Source: Neocallimastix lanati (nom. inval.)
Lineage: Eukaryota; Neocallimastigomycota; Neocallimastigomycetes; Neocallimastigales; Neocallimastigaceae
Assembly (NCBI GenBank): GCA_016946835.1
Contig: JACVTC010000035.1
Coordinates: 1-62,000, forward strand
Direction: 5' to 3'
DNA: 62,000 bases
Shown here: piece after piece, positions 14,227 through 26,262 of the stretch
How positions within the stretch are numbered: the stretch's first letter is position 1
Layout: each line of letters opens with the position of its first letter
The notes under the pieces: generated by a model
Database searches by the model: none
What the model was told of the DNA's origin: nothing
Seen by the model: only the letters and a program-made list of their open reading frames with translations
Program-made: the position numbers and the translations under genes

Positions 14227-15714
14227 TTCTGTAGTTTCTGTTGAATGTGATGACGATATTGAGGTATTATTATTATTAATCATTGGAATTTTCAATGAAT
14301 TTGTTGATGATGCTGAATTAAGATTTTCTTTTTCTTTGTCCTTCTCTTCTTTGGTATCAAGGGAACTAACTGATTTATTAGAGGAATTATTTTTTCCTGT
14401 AATGGAATGTGATGAATTTATTATGGGTTCTAAAGGTTCTAAAGGTTTTAATGAAATATTGGGAGGTATGGAATTTTGTGGATAAGAATTTAAAGGTTTG
14501 GTATTATCATTATGATTTCGCTTTGAAATACTTTCTTCAGGAAGTACTTTTGAACATGAATTATTCTTTCCACTATTACTATTACTATTATTATTATCAG
14601 TATTATTATTATCATTATTTTTATTACTATTATTATTACCATTAGTATTACTACCATTATTATTATTATTATTATTATTACTATTACTGTGTGAACTATG
14701 ATTAATTTGATTTTCTAATGATGGTACAATATTTAGATGTTTTGGAATAGATCCATTATCAGTTTCTGTTATTGAATATGGAGATGGTATAAAGATATTA
14801 TCCTCATTCATATCTCTCAAATATTTAATATAATCATATTTTTCTATTATATCATGTATATCTGTATTTGATTTTGTAATGACACTGAAATCTATACCTT
14901 CATCACTTTCAAATCTTAACATTCTACTTTTATTTTCATAATCTTTTCTAGTATTATTATTATCCTTATTATTAGTATTATCTTTATTATTATTATTATT
15001 ATTCTCCTTTTTATTATCTTCATTTTTAATGGAGATATCTTTTTTTGGTAATATTAATCTATCTTGTACCTTCTTTTTAACTTTCATCTCTGATTTTTTC
15101 TTTAATCCATTTTTTGCTTTTTGAGTTTTAATTATTTCTTGATATCGTTCATTCAATTCCTTTACACGATCTTGTAATTTTTGATTATTCAAAAGTATTT
15201 CTGTTTCCCCTTCATCCATTATTCCTCCTAAATTTTTAATTGTGTTCGGTGAATCTAACATAAAAAATTTATTGCTATTATTAGTATTATTATTATCATT
15301 GTTATTATTGGTAGTACTAACGTTGTCGCTGGATTTTTTAATGGAAGAGGAGGTTGAAGGATTATTAAGTACTGGTTTATTCATTTGTATTTGACTCCAT
15401 TGATCTAATGTCTTAGTAAGGGTTCTCGTTACCTTTTTATCATATTCAGAATTTAAATTATCAGTATGAAGATATCCTCCCATCATTAATTTAGCAATAT
15501 TTTTTTGATAATCTTTATTAATCGTATCAGCCAATGGACATATTGTCTGTTTTTTAGTATTTAATTTTGGTGATATTGGTATGGATGATTTATTATTTGA
15601 TAAATGACTTTTAATTTTATGGGTTCTTTTAATTGGTACTAAATTAACTTTTGAACTCAATGAGGTTTCCTCACTCCTCCATCGATTAATTTCATCTGAA
15701 ATATTAAAAGACAT
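12117..15714 (-). CDS. TSNAXIP1-domain coiled-coil protein
   Basis: Predicted 872-residue protein from seven exons (minus strand order): 15714-13780, 13550-13419, 13266-13101, 12884-12872, 12755-12608, 12481-12377 and 12236-12117. Every junction is GT-AG and phase-consistent, including a 13-base micro-exon. Residues 1-630 are polar and Asn/Ser-rich with poly-Asn runs and a short coiled coil near 170-190. From about 635 the sequence resembles the N-terminal domain of translin-associated factor X-interacting protein 1: IQNYIDKELNLLKLKKDD, then RRLEIYSHCMDMICEEF, PTFGTLLSEIKNEYDKII. After it comes about 150 residues of Glu/Lys/Leu-rich coiled coil to the stop. TSNAXIP1-domain proteins are found mainly in ciliated organisms and testis, so a flagellar role is plausible but inferred. 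The open frame running past 13780 ends in a hydrophobic tail that is intron read-through, not a membrane anchor. Confidence 0.85.
12552..12603 (+). repeat. 52-base A homopolymer inside an intron
   Basis: Read on the minus strand it is a T tract inside the intron between exons five and six of the TSNAXIP1-domain gene. It starts four bases after the 5' splice site (12607-12606). Confidence 0.85.
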
Positions 15715-16643
15715 TATATATTTTATATATTTTATATATTTATTTTATTTTTATTTTATTTTTTTTTTTTTTTTATTTTTTTGTTTTGTTTTGTTTTATT
15801 TTAAATTTGATTTTGATATTAATAATAAATAAATATAATTACATATATATATTAATATTATATTTATATGAAATAAGAATGACTATGAATTTAATGTAAA
15901 GGTTATATTTTTTTTTTTTAATTTTTTTTTTTTTTTGTATTATTAATTTTATTTTTATTATTAAAATAAAAAAAAAAAGAGATATACGGATCGTCTAATT
16001 TAAAAATGAACTAAAAATAAAATTGGAGAATTTTTTATAATAAAATATTATAAATAAAATTCTAAAAAGAAAAAAACTAAATTTAATATATTTCTATTTT
16101 TTTTTTTTTTTTTTTATTAAATTTTATATTTGCTTTGATATAAAAATAAATTAATATTTTTTTTTTTTTTTTTATCCTAAAATATATTTAAAATTTATAA
16201 TATGGAAAAATATATATATATATATTATAATAAAAAAAAAAAAAAAAAAGAATAAAATAAAATAAAATAAAAATAAATAATAAAAAGAAAGAAAATAATA
16301 TAAAAAAAAGTTTTTAAAAAGTTGAGATATTTAAACATTATTATATTAAATCTAAATATAAAAAACTTTATTCAAAATTTTAAACGATTAATCAATACTC
16401 TAAAAAAAAAAATATATATATATATAATTTTATTATAATTTTTTCATTCGTAAAAAAATTTTATATACATTTACTTTTTTATTTTTATTTAATTCTTTTA
16501 TTTTTTTTTTTTTTTTATTTTTTTTTTTTTTTAATTTTTTTTATAAAATTTAAAAATAAAATAACATTTGATCATGGTTTGCCATTGAACATGTTTATAA
16601 AATATAGTTTGGTTTATAACTGGAAATAGAATGTATATTTATA

Positions 16644-16686
<43 letters not shown>

Positions 16687-16902
16687 TTAATTATTAATTA
16701 TGATTTGATATATTTTTAATAGATTAATTAATGTTAACCTTTTTTTTTTTATGGTATTTTGAAACTTTTCAAATAATATATTATTATCAGACCTAACTAT
16801 TAAATATAAAAAATTATCATCAATTATATTAATAAATAAATAAATAAATAAATAAAATATATTGTTTTTAAATATATATCAACCAAAAAAAATACCATTT
16901 TC

Positions 16903-16951
<49 letters not shown>

Positions 16952-16953
<2 letters not shown>

Positions 16954-16988
16954 GAAGAAACTATATATAAATAATATAGTTTCTTCAT
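16952..16988. repeat. Perfect 14-bp inverted repeat (hairpin)
   Basis: ATGAAGAAACTATA at 16952-16965 is matched by its exact reverse complement at 16975-16988, with a nine-base A/T spacer. It sits directly at the end of a (TTA)n array. Function unknown. Confidence 0.85.
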
Positions 16989-17420
16989 CTATAATTAAAA
17001 CATCATTATTTACGATTTACCATTAATCCATTAATATTAATATTACAATTATGACATAAACTACATTTAATATATATATATATATTTATTATATTTTATT
17101 TTATTTTATTATAATTAGAAGTGAATAACACTTTTTCTATATATTTATATATAATATATATAATATATAATAATATTAAATATATATAATGAAAATATAT
17201 ATTTAGAAAAAAAAAAAATTTTTTTTATGGTTATTAATGATATGAATTTGGTAATTTAAGTGTTACTGTGTCCATTTAATATTCTATTTTGTACTGAGTA
17301 AGAGAGAAATATTTAATTTATCAGAAAATTAAACGTTGAACTCTTTTTTTTTTTATTAATAGAAGTTCTTATTTTTTTTTTTTTATTTTTTTTTTTTTTA
17401 ATTAATAGAAGTTCTTTTTT

Positions 17421-17453
<33 letters not shown>

Positions 17454-17855
17454 TTTAAATAAATGTCTTTTTGTTCCTCACTATTTAACTGGTTGCTAGC
17501 TTCTCTAAAAAGCTAAAAATTTTTCACAAATCTAAATTATATTCAATAATTTTTTTTTTTTTCACAATCAAAAATAAAAAAATAAAAAAATAAAAAAAAT
17601 AAAAAAAAAAAAAGATAAATTTATAAGAAAAAATAGAAATAAAGGTAAAAGGCAATTTTTCCTTATTATTATTATTAATTATTAATTATTATTTACATTC
17701 AAAATAAAATAAAAATAAAAAAAAAATTAAAAAAATAAAAATAAAAAAAAAAATTAAAAAAATCAAATGAATAAAAAAAAAAAAAAAAAGGTTATTTGAC
17801 ATTAATGAAAACCGATAATTTTAAGTTTAACATTAGAAAAATATAATAAATTTTA

Positions 17856-17942
17856 ATAAAATAAAATAAAATAAAATAAAATAAAATAAAATAAAATAAA
17901 ATAAAATAAAATAAAATAAAATAAAATAAAATAAAATAAAAT
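17856..17942. repeat. TAAAA pentanucleotide array
   Basis: About 17 uninterrupted copies of the five-base unit, followed directly by an ATAT run and more A tracts. Confidence 0.9.
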
Positions 17943-18028
17943 TTTTTATTATATATATATATATATAATAAAAAATATTAAAAAAATATTAAAAAAATAT
18001 TTAATGAAAAAAAAAAAAAAAAAAAAAA

Positions 18029-18065
<37 letters not shown>

Positions 18066-18204
18066 TATAATAAATAGATAAATAGATAAATGTTTGTTTA
18101 TAATTTATTAATTTTTATTTATATATTAAATAAAATATACATATGAACTTTAAAAAAATATTATAATAGATTCTCGACTTTATATTTTATTATATATATA
18201 TTAG

Positions 18205-18243
<39 letters not shown>

Positions 18244-18368
18244 AATTAGAAAAGGATGAAATATTATATATAAATAATATTTTTTAAATTATATCTTATT
18301 AAAATATAATAAATATATATGTAATATATTTAAATATAAATTTTATTTTATATATATATTTAGTATAT

Positions 18369-18676
18369 TTAATTTATATTTAAAAATGGACATCTATATT
18401 GAATTGAATTATGATGTTGTCTATGAACAGAATCAATACTATCATAATTTGTAAACCATCCTGCATAACTTGTACCACAAAAACTACATTTTACTCTATC
18501 ATTTAATAATTTTCCTGTTTCATCTTCAATTGGTTTATATTCAAAACCTCTTTGAGATAACTTTTTTTTTTTTTTTTTTTGATAAAAAATTACAAATAAA
18601 TTTAAAGATGAAAATATTTTTATTAATAATATTATTTATTTATTTATTTAAAATATTAATTAATAATATAGGAATG

Positions 18677-18714
<38 letters not shown>

Positions 18715-19585
18715 AAAGTAGTATATTTAATATATTATAAAACTTACAGCTATAAAGAGATCTTGATTTTTATATGGATATTGACAAACTTTATTTACAG
18801 GATGATCTTGATAATTTAATACAGGTTGTTCATTTATAAAAGTATTATATCTTTTTTGACAACCTATGTAATATAATTCATTACATGCTTTATCAAAAGC
18901 TTCCATAAATCTTTTTAAATCTTTATTATTATTAAAAAATATAAAAAATAAAAACAAATATATTATTAATTTATAATTTAAATATTAAAAATGAATACTG
19001 AATACTGAAAAAAATGATTAAAGCAAATGATAATATATATATATAAACAAAAACTTGCACTAAAAAAAACTATTTTATTATTACCTTCTGTTGCTTTAAA
19101 ATAAAAAACAATATTTGAAGAATCTTCTTCAGGATATGGTATAACAGTAGAATTACATATATTAACTTTTTTATTTTGTATTAAACTTAATTCGTATTCA
19201 TTTAAACGTGATGTATCAATAACATCCTTTAAATAAGCAATTGAAGTATTTATTAAAACTTTGTTCTTAAAATTTCTTCCAAATGAACTTATTAATATTT
19301 TATGATCATCATTTTTACTATATTTACTCATAAATTCCCATACTTTGAAATAAAAATTAAATAAATAAATAAATAAATAAAATCAGTAATGTTAAAGTAC
19401 TAATTTTTATATTTTAAAAAATTTCATATCTAATTTATATAAATATATATACATTTAATATTTAATGAGGGTGCTTGTTGTCCGTATAAATTATAGGTAA
19501 CTAATCGAAATTGTTTCTTTAATAAAAAAATTACAACAGGTCCTTTTTTAACCCATCTTTGTTTTTCTTCATTAAATTTATACAT
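18369..19585 (-). CDS. BIR-like domain protein with PH-like N-terminal region
   Basis: Predicted 251-residue protein from four exons: 19585-19453, 19342-19085, 18920-18748 and 18560-18369, all GT-AG and in phase. The C-terminal part (about 165-248) has the layout of a baculovirus IAP repeat (BIR): RYNTF, then LSQRGFEYKP, DRVKCSFCGTSYAGW, and an ending HHNSIQYRCPFL. Candidate zinc ligands are C-x2-C-x21-H-x6-C; the usual spacing is C-x2-C-x16-H-x6-8-C, so the loop before the His is five residues longer. The first 150 residues begin YKFNEEKQRWVKKGPVVIFL and finish with a helix-like DLKRFMEAFDKACNEL, which resembles EVH1/RanBD-type PH folds; this is a weaker inference. Known BIR proteins act in apoptosis inhibition or in chromosome segregation (survivin, fungal Bir1). 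An extra upstream exon is possible. The first ATG used is in frame with upstream Ser/Asn codons. Confidence 0.75.
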
Positions 19586-19788
19586 ATTAGATATACTATA
19601 TTATCAGTTGAAAAAGAAGTTTTTTTATTTAAAAGTTTATGAACATAAATATATATATATAATAGTAATAATAATTCAAAATATAATACAAAAAAAAAGT
19701 TAAAAATAAAATAAATTAACTTATTAAATATAAAAATATAAAAATAATAAATAAATATATAAATAATTCAAAAAAAAAAAAAATAATA

Positions 19789-19827
<39 letters not shown>

Positions 19828-19865
19828 AAAAGGAAATTTATTATTAAATTACTTATAAATATTAT

Positions 19866-20771
19866 TTACAATGCATTATCTACATCAAGTTCATCCCTCC
19901 ATGGAGCTGACATATTTTCAGTTAAATCTCTAAATATTTTTAAAGCACGGGTCTGATACTTTTTACGCTTTTGTTCTATTTTAATTTTTGAAGTACCTTC
20001 ACCAATTGTATCATCTGGATCACTTGGATAAAAATCACTAGCTATTTAAATTAACATTTTTTTTAAAAAAAAATAAATATTTTAGTTTTTTAAAATTAGA
20101 ACAGTTAAATTTCTTTACAAATAAATATATTTATAGATAAAGTATATATATTTACCGTCATCTTCACATTCCTGATTAAAATTTCTTTGTTCAAAAATAT
20201 TTTCTGTTTCCATATCAGTAACGTTGAAATTCATTTGATATTGTTTTTCAAAGCTTGTAAAAGCTATAAAAATTAAATACAAATTATTAATTTTAAAATA
20301 AATATATTAAAATATGAATTGAATTAAAACATATAATAAATATATATTTATTATATTTGCTTAAAACAAATCATAATATATATATATATATAATATAAAA
20401 ATCAAATAGAATAATAAAAAGAAAAATATAATTTTTTCTTTATATATATATATATAAAGATATATTTATATATATTTATAAATTTACCAGTATTAAGTTC
20501 AGTATAACCACTATCATTTTCATCTTGGTTTGAAAATTTCGCATCTATTACAATATTATTTTAATTAAATTATTTAATTTATATAAATTTTAGAATCATC
20601 CTTATAAATGAAATAATTTAAAAAAAATTATTTAAAAAATAATAATAAAAAGTAAAAGGAAAAAACTAAAAAGTGAAAACTAAAAACAAAATAAAAAAAA
20701 TAATAAATTTAATTTATTTTAATAAAAAATTTACAGTCCATGCTTGAAAAGTTTACTTGAGCAGTATTCAT
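19866..20771 (-). CDS. Small four-exon gene, unrecognised 125-residue protein
   Basis: Exons 20771-20735, 20544-20488, 20263-20156 and 20041-19866 join in phase through GT-AG introns to give 125 residues from MNTAQVNFSSMDYAKFSN to SAPWRDELDVDNAL. I do not recognise the family. The protein is acidic and Asn/Asp/Ser-rich in its first two thirds. A basic patch, KIKIEQKRKKYQTRALK, lies in the last third and is followed by an amphipathic stretch. There is no signal peptide, membrane segment or Cys pattern. It lies about 280 bases upstream of the BIR-like gene on the same strand; the gap contains a long A tract and no obvious exon. The amino-acid composition is ordinary and all four junctions are clean, which argues for a real gene. 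Function is unknown. Confidence 0.7.
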
Positions 20772-23700
20772 TTTATTTCAAATTATTATTTATAAAGAAT
20801 TTTAATAAAAAAGCATAATAATTTATAAAAATTGAATTAAAATTTAATTAAAATATATATATATATATATATATTATTTTTTAATTAATTTTAATGAAAA
20901 AAAAAAATTACAGAAAGTTAATAATTGTTATTAAAAAGTGCACTTCATAGTAAAAAGTGAAAATTTAAAAAAAAAAATATTATTTAAATATATATATTCT
21001 ATAAAATTGATTCAATATAATTATAATATATATTTAATATATTATTTAATTAATGAAATTTAATTATTAAATTCTATAATAAATTATTCAACAAATGAAA
21101 CTTTGGCCCTAATAGTTCTATATCCATTAATTTATTATTTAATATCTGAAAAAGTAATGAAACATTTATCTGTAAAATATAGTTAGATTAGTAAAATACT
21201 GTTGAATATAAAAAAACATAAAAATATACTACAAGTTTAAAAGTTTTCATTTTCATTTTAAATTTTATAATGAATGTAATATATATTTTCAATTACAAAA
21301 AAAAAAAAAAGAGTAATGAAAAAAGATAAAAGAATAAATAACTGTGATATGAATTATAAAAATTAATTATATAAACTTTTCTTCTTTATACGTACTTTTA
21401 TTTGACACTTTCATTTGACTAGCACTTGTATAATAAAGTTAATAAGAATGAAGATAAATTAAATTTAAATTTTATTTAATTATTTTATATATAAATAATA
21501 TTTATTTATTTATTTATTTATTTATTATTTAATTATTAATTAATTATTTTTTTATTTAATTATATATTATTCATTTATTTATTTATTATTTTTTTATTTA
21601 TTTTTTTATTATGAATTATTAATTTTTTTATTTAATCATATATTATTCATTTATTTATTTTTTATTTTTTTATTTATTTTTTTATTATTCATATATTTAT
21701 TTATTTACTTATTATATATTTACTATTTATTTATTTATTATTTATTTACAAATTCACTTATTTATAAATATCTCTATTTTATTTAGTTCATTAATAATTG
21801 AATATTATGTAATTTTAATTTTATATATAATATTAATATTTATTAATTTACAATTTATTTATTTATTTTTATTTATTTTTATTTAATTTTATTTATTTTT
21901 ATTTATTTTTATTTATTTTTATTTATTTTTATTTATAATAATTTTTAAAGTTTTAAAGTTTTAATATTAATTAAAATTATATGATATTCATATATTGAAG
22001 TATATTAAGCTTGTAAGTAATATGACCAATTTAAGAAATATATCTATAATTAAATAATATATTATTAGAAATATTAAAATAAATTTTAAATTTAAATTCA
22101 ACTATATTATATATTAGTTTATATAGTAATATATGTAATTTATCATAAATAGTTTTATATTTAATTTTATATTTTTTTAATATTACAATTTTTAAAAATA
22201 TAACATATATATTATAATATAAATATATAAATGTATTTATATATTTATTTATTGATATTATTAATCAAATAATATTCATATATAAAGTGTAATTTTCATC
22301 CTTTAATAATTTTTGATAATAAGATTCTTAAATAATAAATAATAATAATTATTAATGAACATGTTAATTATTTATATATATATATATTTATATACATATA
22401 CAGTAATCTGTAATTAAACAAATTATAGGTATAAAACCAAAAATTAATTAATAAGGGGTTAGAATATATAAAATATTTTTACTTTTAAATAGTTTAATAA
22501 TTTTATAGCTGATATTTATATTTAAAACATGATGATATTTATATTTAAAACATGATTATTTGATTTCTTATTTTTATTAATTTTAATATATTTATATTAT
22601 TAAAACCTATTATTGACTATTAATTAATGATGAAGTTTTTTTTTTTATTATTTAATTATATAGTTTATTTTTAAGTTTTAATTTGCGTAATATACTTATA
22701 TTAACTTTATCGTACATATAATGTTCAAAAAATAACAATAGTAGCAATTTATATAAAAAGTCTTTCATTAAAATGTTTTAGTGATATTATTAATATTATC
22801 CTGTAATACTAATTATAATGATTTTTTTTATTTTTATTTTGATATTTATTCTTTTTTTTTTTTTTTTTTTTTTATTTTATTTTATTTCTAATTCTAATTC
22901 TAATTTATTATATTTATTCAGAGGAAAAATAATTGAAAAGAAGTTATTAATAAAATCTATATTATAGAAAAAATTTTATATAAAATAAAAAATTTTCTAT
23001 GGAGTGTCTATTATAAATAATAAAAAAGAAAAAAAAAATTTAATATATATAATATTATATTTATCAAATAATAAAAAATAATATTTAATTATTACATATT
23101 ATATATTAATATCTATAAATATTTTAATATTAACTATTAAAACATATTAATTAGCGAAATTTTTTTTAAGGGTCATATTATGATGATAAATTAATGTACA
23201 AAGATATTATTATTATTTTAATTTTTTAAATCATTAATTGCTTTTTATATATATATGTTTTTTCTTTTTTTTTTTTTTTTTAATTTATTCAATAAAATAG
23301 CTGTTCATGTTACTATTATTATCAATTATAGGTAGATATAGATACACTATTATATTACAATATATAATATATAATATTTAATAATAGTAATTTTAATTTT
23401 TTCATTTTTTTTTTTTAATAAAGCATGATAATTCAATTGTATTAATTTTTTTTTCTTTAATTATAGAATAAGATCATAGTAGACTTTATATAAAAATATG
23501 AATAATTTTTTTTTTTTATTTTTAATGGAATAATGTATTAAAAGAAAAATATATATTTTATTTAATAAAATAAAAATAAAAAATATATATTTCATTTAAT
23601 AAAATAGAAAAAATAAAAATAATTATTTATATATAATTTTTTAAAAATATTTAAAGTTATAATATATATATAAATATATAAAATTTTTTATTAAAAAATT

Positions 23701-24167
23701 TTAAATATAGAGAAAAAATATATATGTAATTTTAATAAATAATAAAAATCAATAATCAAATTTTATATAAAAGTATAATAAAAATTTTTTTTATAATGTT
23801 AATAATAGATGATGAAATACTAATATAATAAGACATTATATATATCGAGAATTCAGTAAGAATTAGAAAAATATAAAAGTGATAATAAAAATTAATAATA
23901 TTCAAATATAATAGAATTAGTAATCCAAAAGTCATATATATATAATCGTGTGTTGTTAATAATATTATATTTAAATAAATCAATAATTACATCATTATTC
24001 ATATAATATATAATATTATTACAAAAGAAGAAAAAAAATTTTTTTTTTCTAATTTTTATCGGAATTATTAAATAATATTTAAATAGTAATATCTATTAAT
24101 AATAGCATTATTAATTATAAAAGGAATAATTAAAATTAAATATTTATATTATAATATCAATATCAAG
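20772..24167. other. Long A/T-rich divergent intergenic region
   Basis: Lies between two divergently transcribed genes and should contain both promoters. It holds repeated TTTATT blocks (21490-21900), several T tracts, and one short candidate exon listed separately. The rest contains nothing I can support. Confidence 0.6.
21074..21145 (-). other. Candidate orphan terminal exon
   Basis: After a good acceptor (TTTTTCAG) the minus strand reads 23 codons, ILNNKLMDIELLGPKFHLL and a few more, then TAG. Composition is unlike the surroundings. A possible partner exon lies near 21395-21436, with an ATG and donor GTACGT, but it is out of phase with this one. It could be a very small gene, a relic exon or chance. 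Confidence 0.25.
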
Positions 24168-25786
24168 ATGAATGATAATATGGATGTTGATCTTCAAGGA
24201 ATATTGAAAAAAAGGACAAATGGATATAATGAGAACTCTCACAGTATTAAAAAATCAACGAAAAGAGTTCGAATTGAACTACCTATAGGTGAAGATTCTG
24301 ATAGTGATGATTCTTCAAAAATTAGTAGTCCAAAAAAAAGAAGAGGAATAAATAATCAGTAAGACAAAAAAAATCTTAATATATAATTGTTTTTTTTTTT
24401 TTTTAGTATTTTCATATAAATAATTAATAATTTTTTTTATACATATATTCATATTATTTTTAATATCATAATCGAAATAATAATATTATTTTTAATATAA
24501 AAATTATTATATATATTATAAAAAAAAAAAAAAAAAAAAAAAAGAAATGAAATATTACCTTTTAATATACCCTTAAAGAACCAAAATAATATAAGTTCAA
24601 ATAATCAACAACAATTACTGTCTCAATCAAATAATAATGATGAATACAATAAAAAGAACAGAATTGTCATAACTCCTAAATCATCACTAATATCTCAAAA
24701 ATTGAAAACTATGAAATATAATTCAAAATATAATAATGGAAACAATATTAATAAAAATGGTTTTTCAATTGGTAATTCTTTAAGTTCTCAAAATGATAGT
24801 AATACCTCTAAAGAACTGAATAATCAATTTTCATTTTCAAATAGAACCCCTCCTTCATCAATAAATTTTTTTAATAATAATAATAATAAATTCAAAAATT
24901 CCTTATCAGCATCGTTATCACCTTCTGTTAATTTAAGTTCATCATTAAATTCTCCAATTTCATTTTCTTTTCCATTTTCTTCATCTTTACCTACTTCTTT
25001 TACATTTCATTCATCTTACAAATCAAATAATAATTCATTTTCAAGTAACACTTGTAATGACAGTAATGGTTTTAGTTTTAACTATACTCCCAATAATTTA
25101 ATTTCAAACACAATTCAAGAATCAGATGAAAATAATAGCAAAGATATATTAAATAATTATAGAAGTAATAATTCTTTAAATCAAATAAATATGTCCAATT
25201 CATCCCTAAGTTCAAATTCAAATGGTATAATATTTTATTATTATATATATAATATTATTATTATATTATTAATATTAATAATATAAAATAACAATCATAG
25301 CAGTAATTAAAAATCATTAAAAACTAACTCTATATATTTTTATTTAATATAATATTAAATATAAAAGAAGAAAACGAAAACAAAAATAATTTAGATATTG
25401 ATGATGATGATGATGATGATACTGATGTTGAAAAGCAAAAAAATTCCCTTTTAAGTAAAATAGCAAGGCAAAGCTTTGAAGCTGAAAAAGTAATTATAAC
25501 CCTTATAATTAATAAATAAATAGATATAATTTAAAAATATAAAAAAAAATTATTAATTAAAATATATATATATATATATATATATATTTAATAAATATAG
25601 AAAAGATACATGCAGCATCATAAAGATAAATAGAATAATCTTTAATACATTGATAATTTTTATAATTTTAATCCATAAAAAAAAAAAAAAAGAATTATTA
25701 TTTAAAAGTAGTTGTCTCAAAAAATTAATTTTCAAGAATTAATTAAAGAAATATTTATTTATTTTTGAAAAGTTTTTATAATTTTA

Positions 25787-25822
<36 letters not shown>

Positions 25823-25949
25823 AAATATAAATTATAATATTAAACAACTTTTCAATTATTTATACATTAAGAAAAAGGATAAAAAAAAATATTAATATAT
25901 TTTTTATTTATAGAGAAACATTTTTCAAATGTATGATATTTCAATGTAA
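24168..25949 (+). CDS. Asn/Ser-rich protein with nuclear-type basic motifs
   Basis: Predicted 342 residues from four exons: 24168-24358, 24545-25224, 25368-25489 and 25914-25949. All are GT-AG and in phase. I do not recognise the family. The N-terminus reads DLQGILKKRTNGYN and then KKSTKRVRIELP, an arrangement like the ILK and RVxF-type segments used by some phosphatase-1 partners, but the aromatic residue of RVxF is Ile here, so docking is only a possibility. PKKRRG near residue 58 looks like a nuclear localisation signal. The middle (about 70-290) is low-complexity Ser/Asn/Phe with a Phe-Ser pattern. An Asp run follows, and the C-terminus KIARQSFEAEKRNIFQMYD looks helical. The acceptor of exon three is AAGAAG, so two acceptors three bases apart are possible (25368 or 25371). 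Confidence 0.72.
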
Positions 25950-26030
25950 AATAATTTATTAATGATATATAATATTTAATTATAATATAAAAAATATATT
26001 TAAATATATTACTATCGATTTATTAGTATA

Positions 26031-26073
<43 letters not shown>

Positions 26074-26156
26074 AAATAAAACTAAAAATAACAAATAAAT
26101 AAAAAAATATTTTATCTTAATATATTAAATGCATCTTTTTTTTATTTTCTTCTATA

Positions 26157-26262
26157 ATATCTGCCTATGAGAGAGCATATCGATGTATTGTGACTACTTT
26201 AATATTTCCATGCCTCGAGGGGTCCAAAGGACGGTACACACCGGAAATAAGAAAAAAAATAT
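26157..26262. other. G/C-rich island, candidate structured RNA or relic exon
   Basis: About 100 bases near half G+C stand in DNA that is otherwise almost all A/T. The plus strand contains the small stem GTCC-AAA-GGAC and, just after, a possible stem between CGGT and ACCG. I could not match it to tRNA, 5S, U1-U6, SRP or RNase P landmarks. On the minus strand a frame of about 28 codons runs SGVYRPLDPSRHGNIKVV to a TAG, with codons unusual for this genome (CCC, TCG, AGG). It may be a non-coding RNA gene, a relic of a mobile element or an old exon. Confidence 0.35.

Larger units (their letters stand above)
15715..18368. other. A/T-rich intergenic DNA with simple repeats
   Basis: Lies between the start of the TSNAXIP1-domain gene and the end of the BIR-like gene, both on the minus strand. 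Contains (AAT)n near 16647-16683, (TTA)n near 16908-16951, a perfect hairpin at 16952-16988, two near-copies of a motif AATAGAAGTTC followed by T tracts (about 17355-17430), and a TAAAA array. Slightly richer spots at 16561-16630 and 17260-17320 have no supportable frame. Confidence 0.65.

Noticed and set aside
24168-25949. KNL1/Spc7-type kinetochore protein on the basis of GILKK and RVRI
   Set aside because: The RVxF aromatic residue is missing and there is no further similarity, so the function is left open.
26200-26262. tRNA gene in the G/C island
   Set aside because: No cloverleaf can be formed; the B-box-like GGGTCCAAAG lacks a five-pair stem and no acceptor stem is found.
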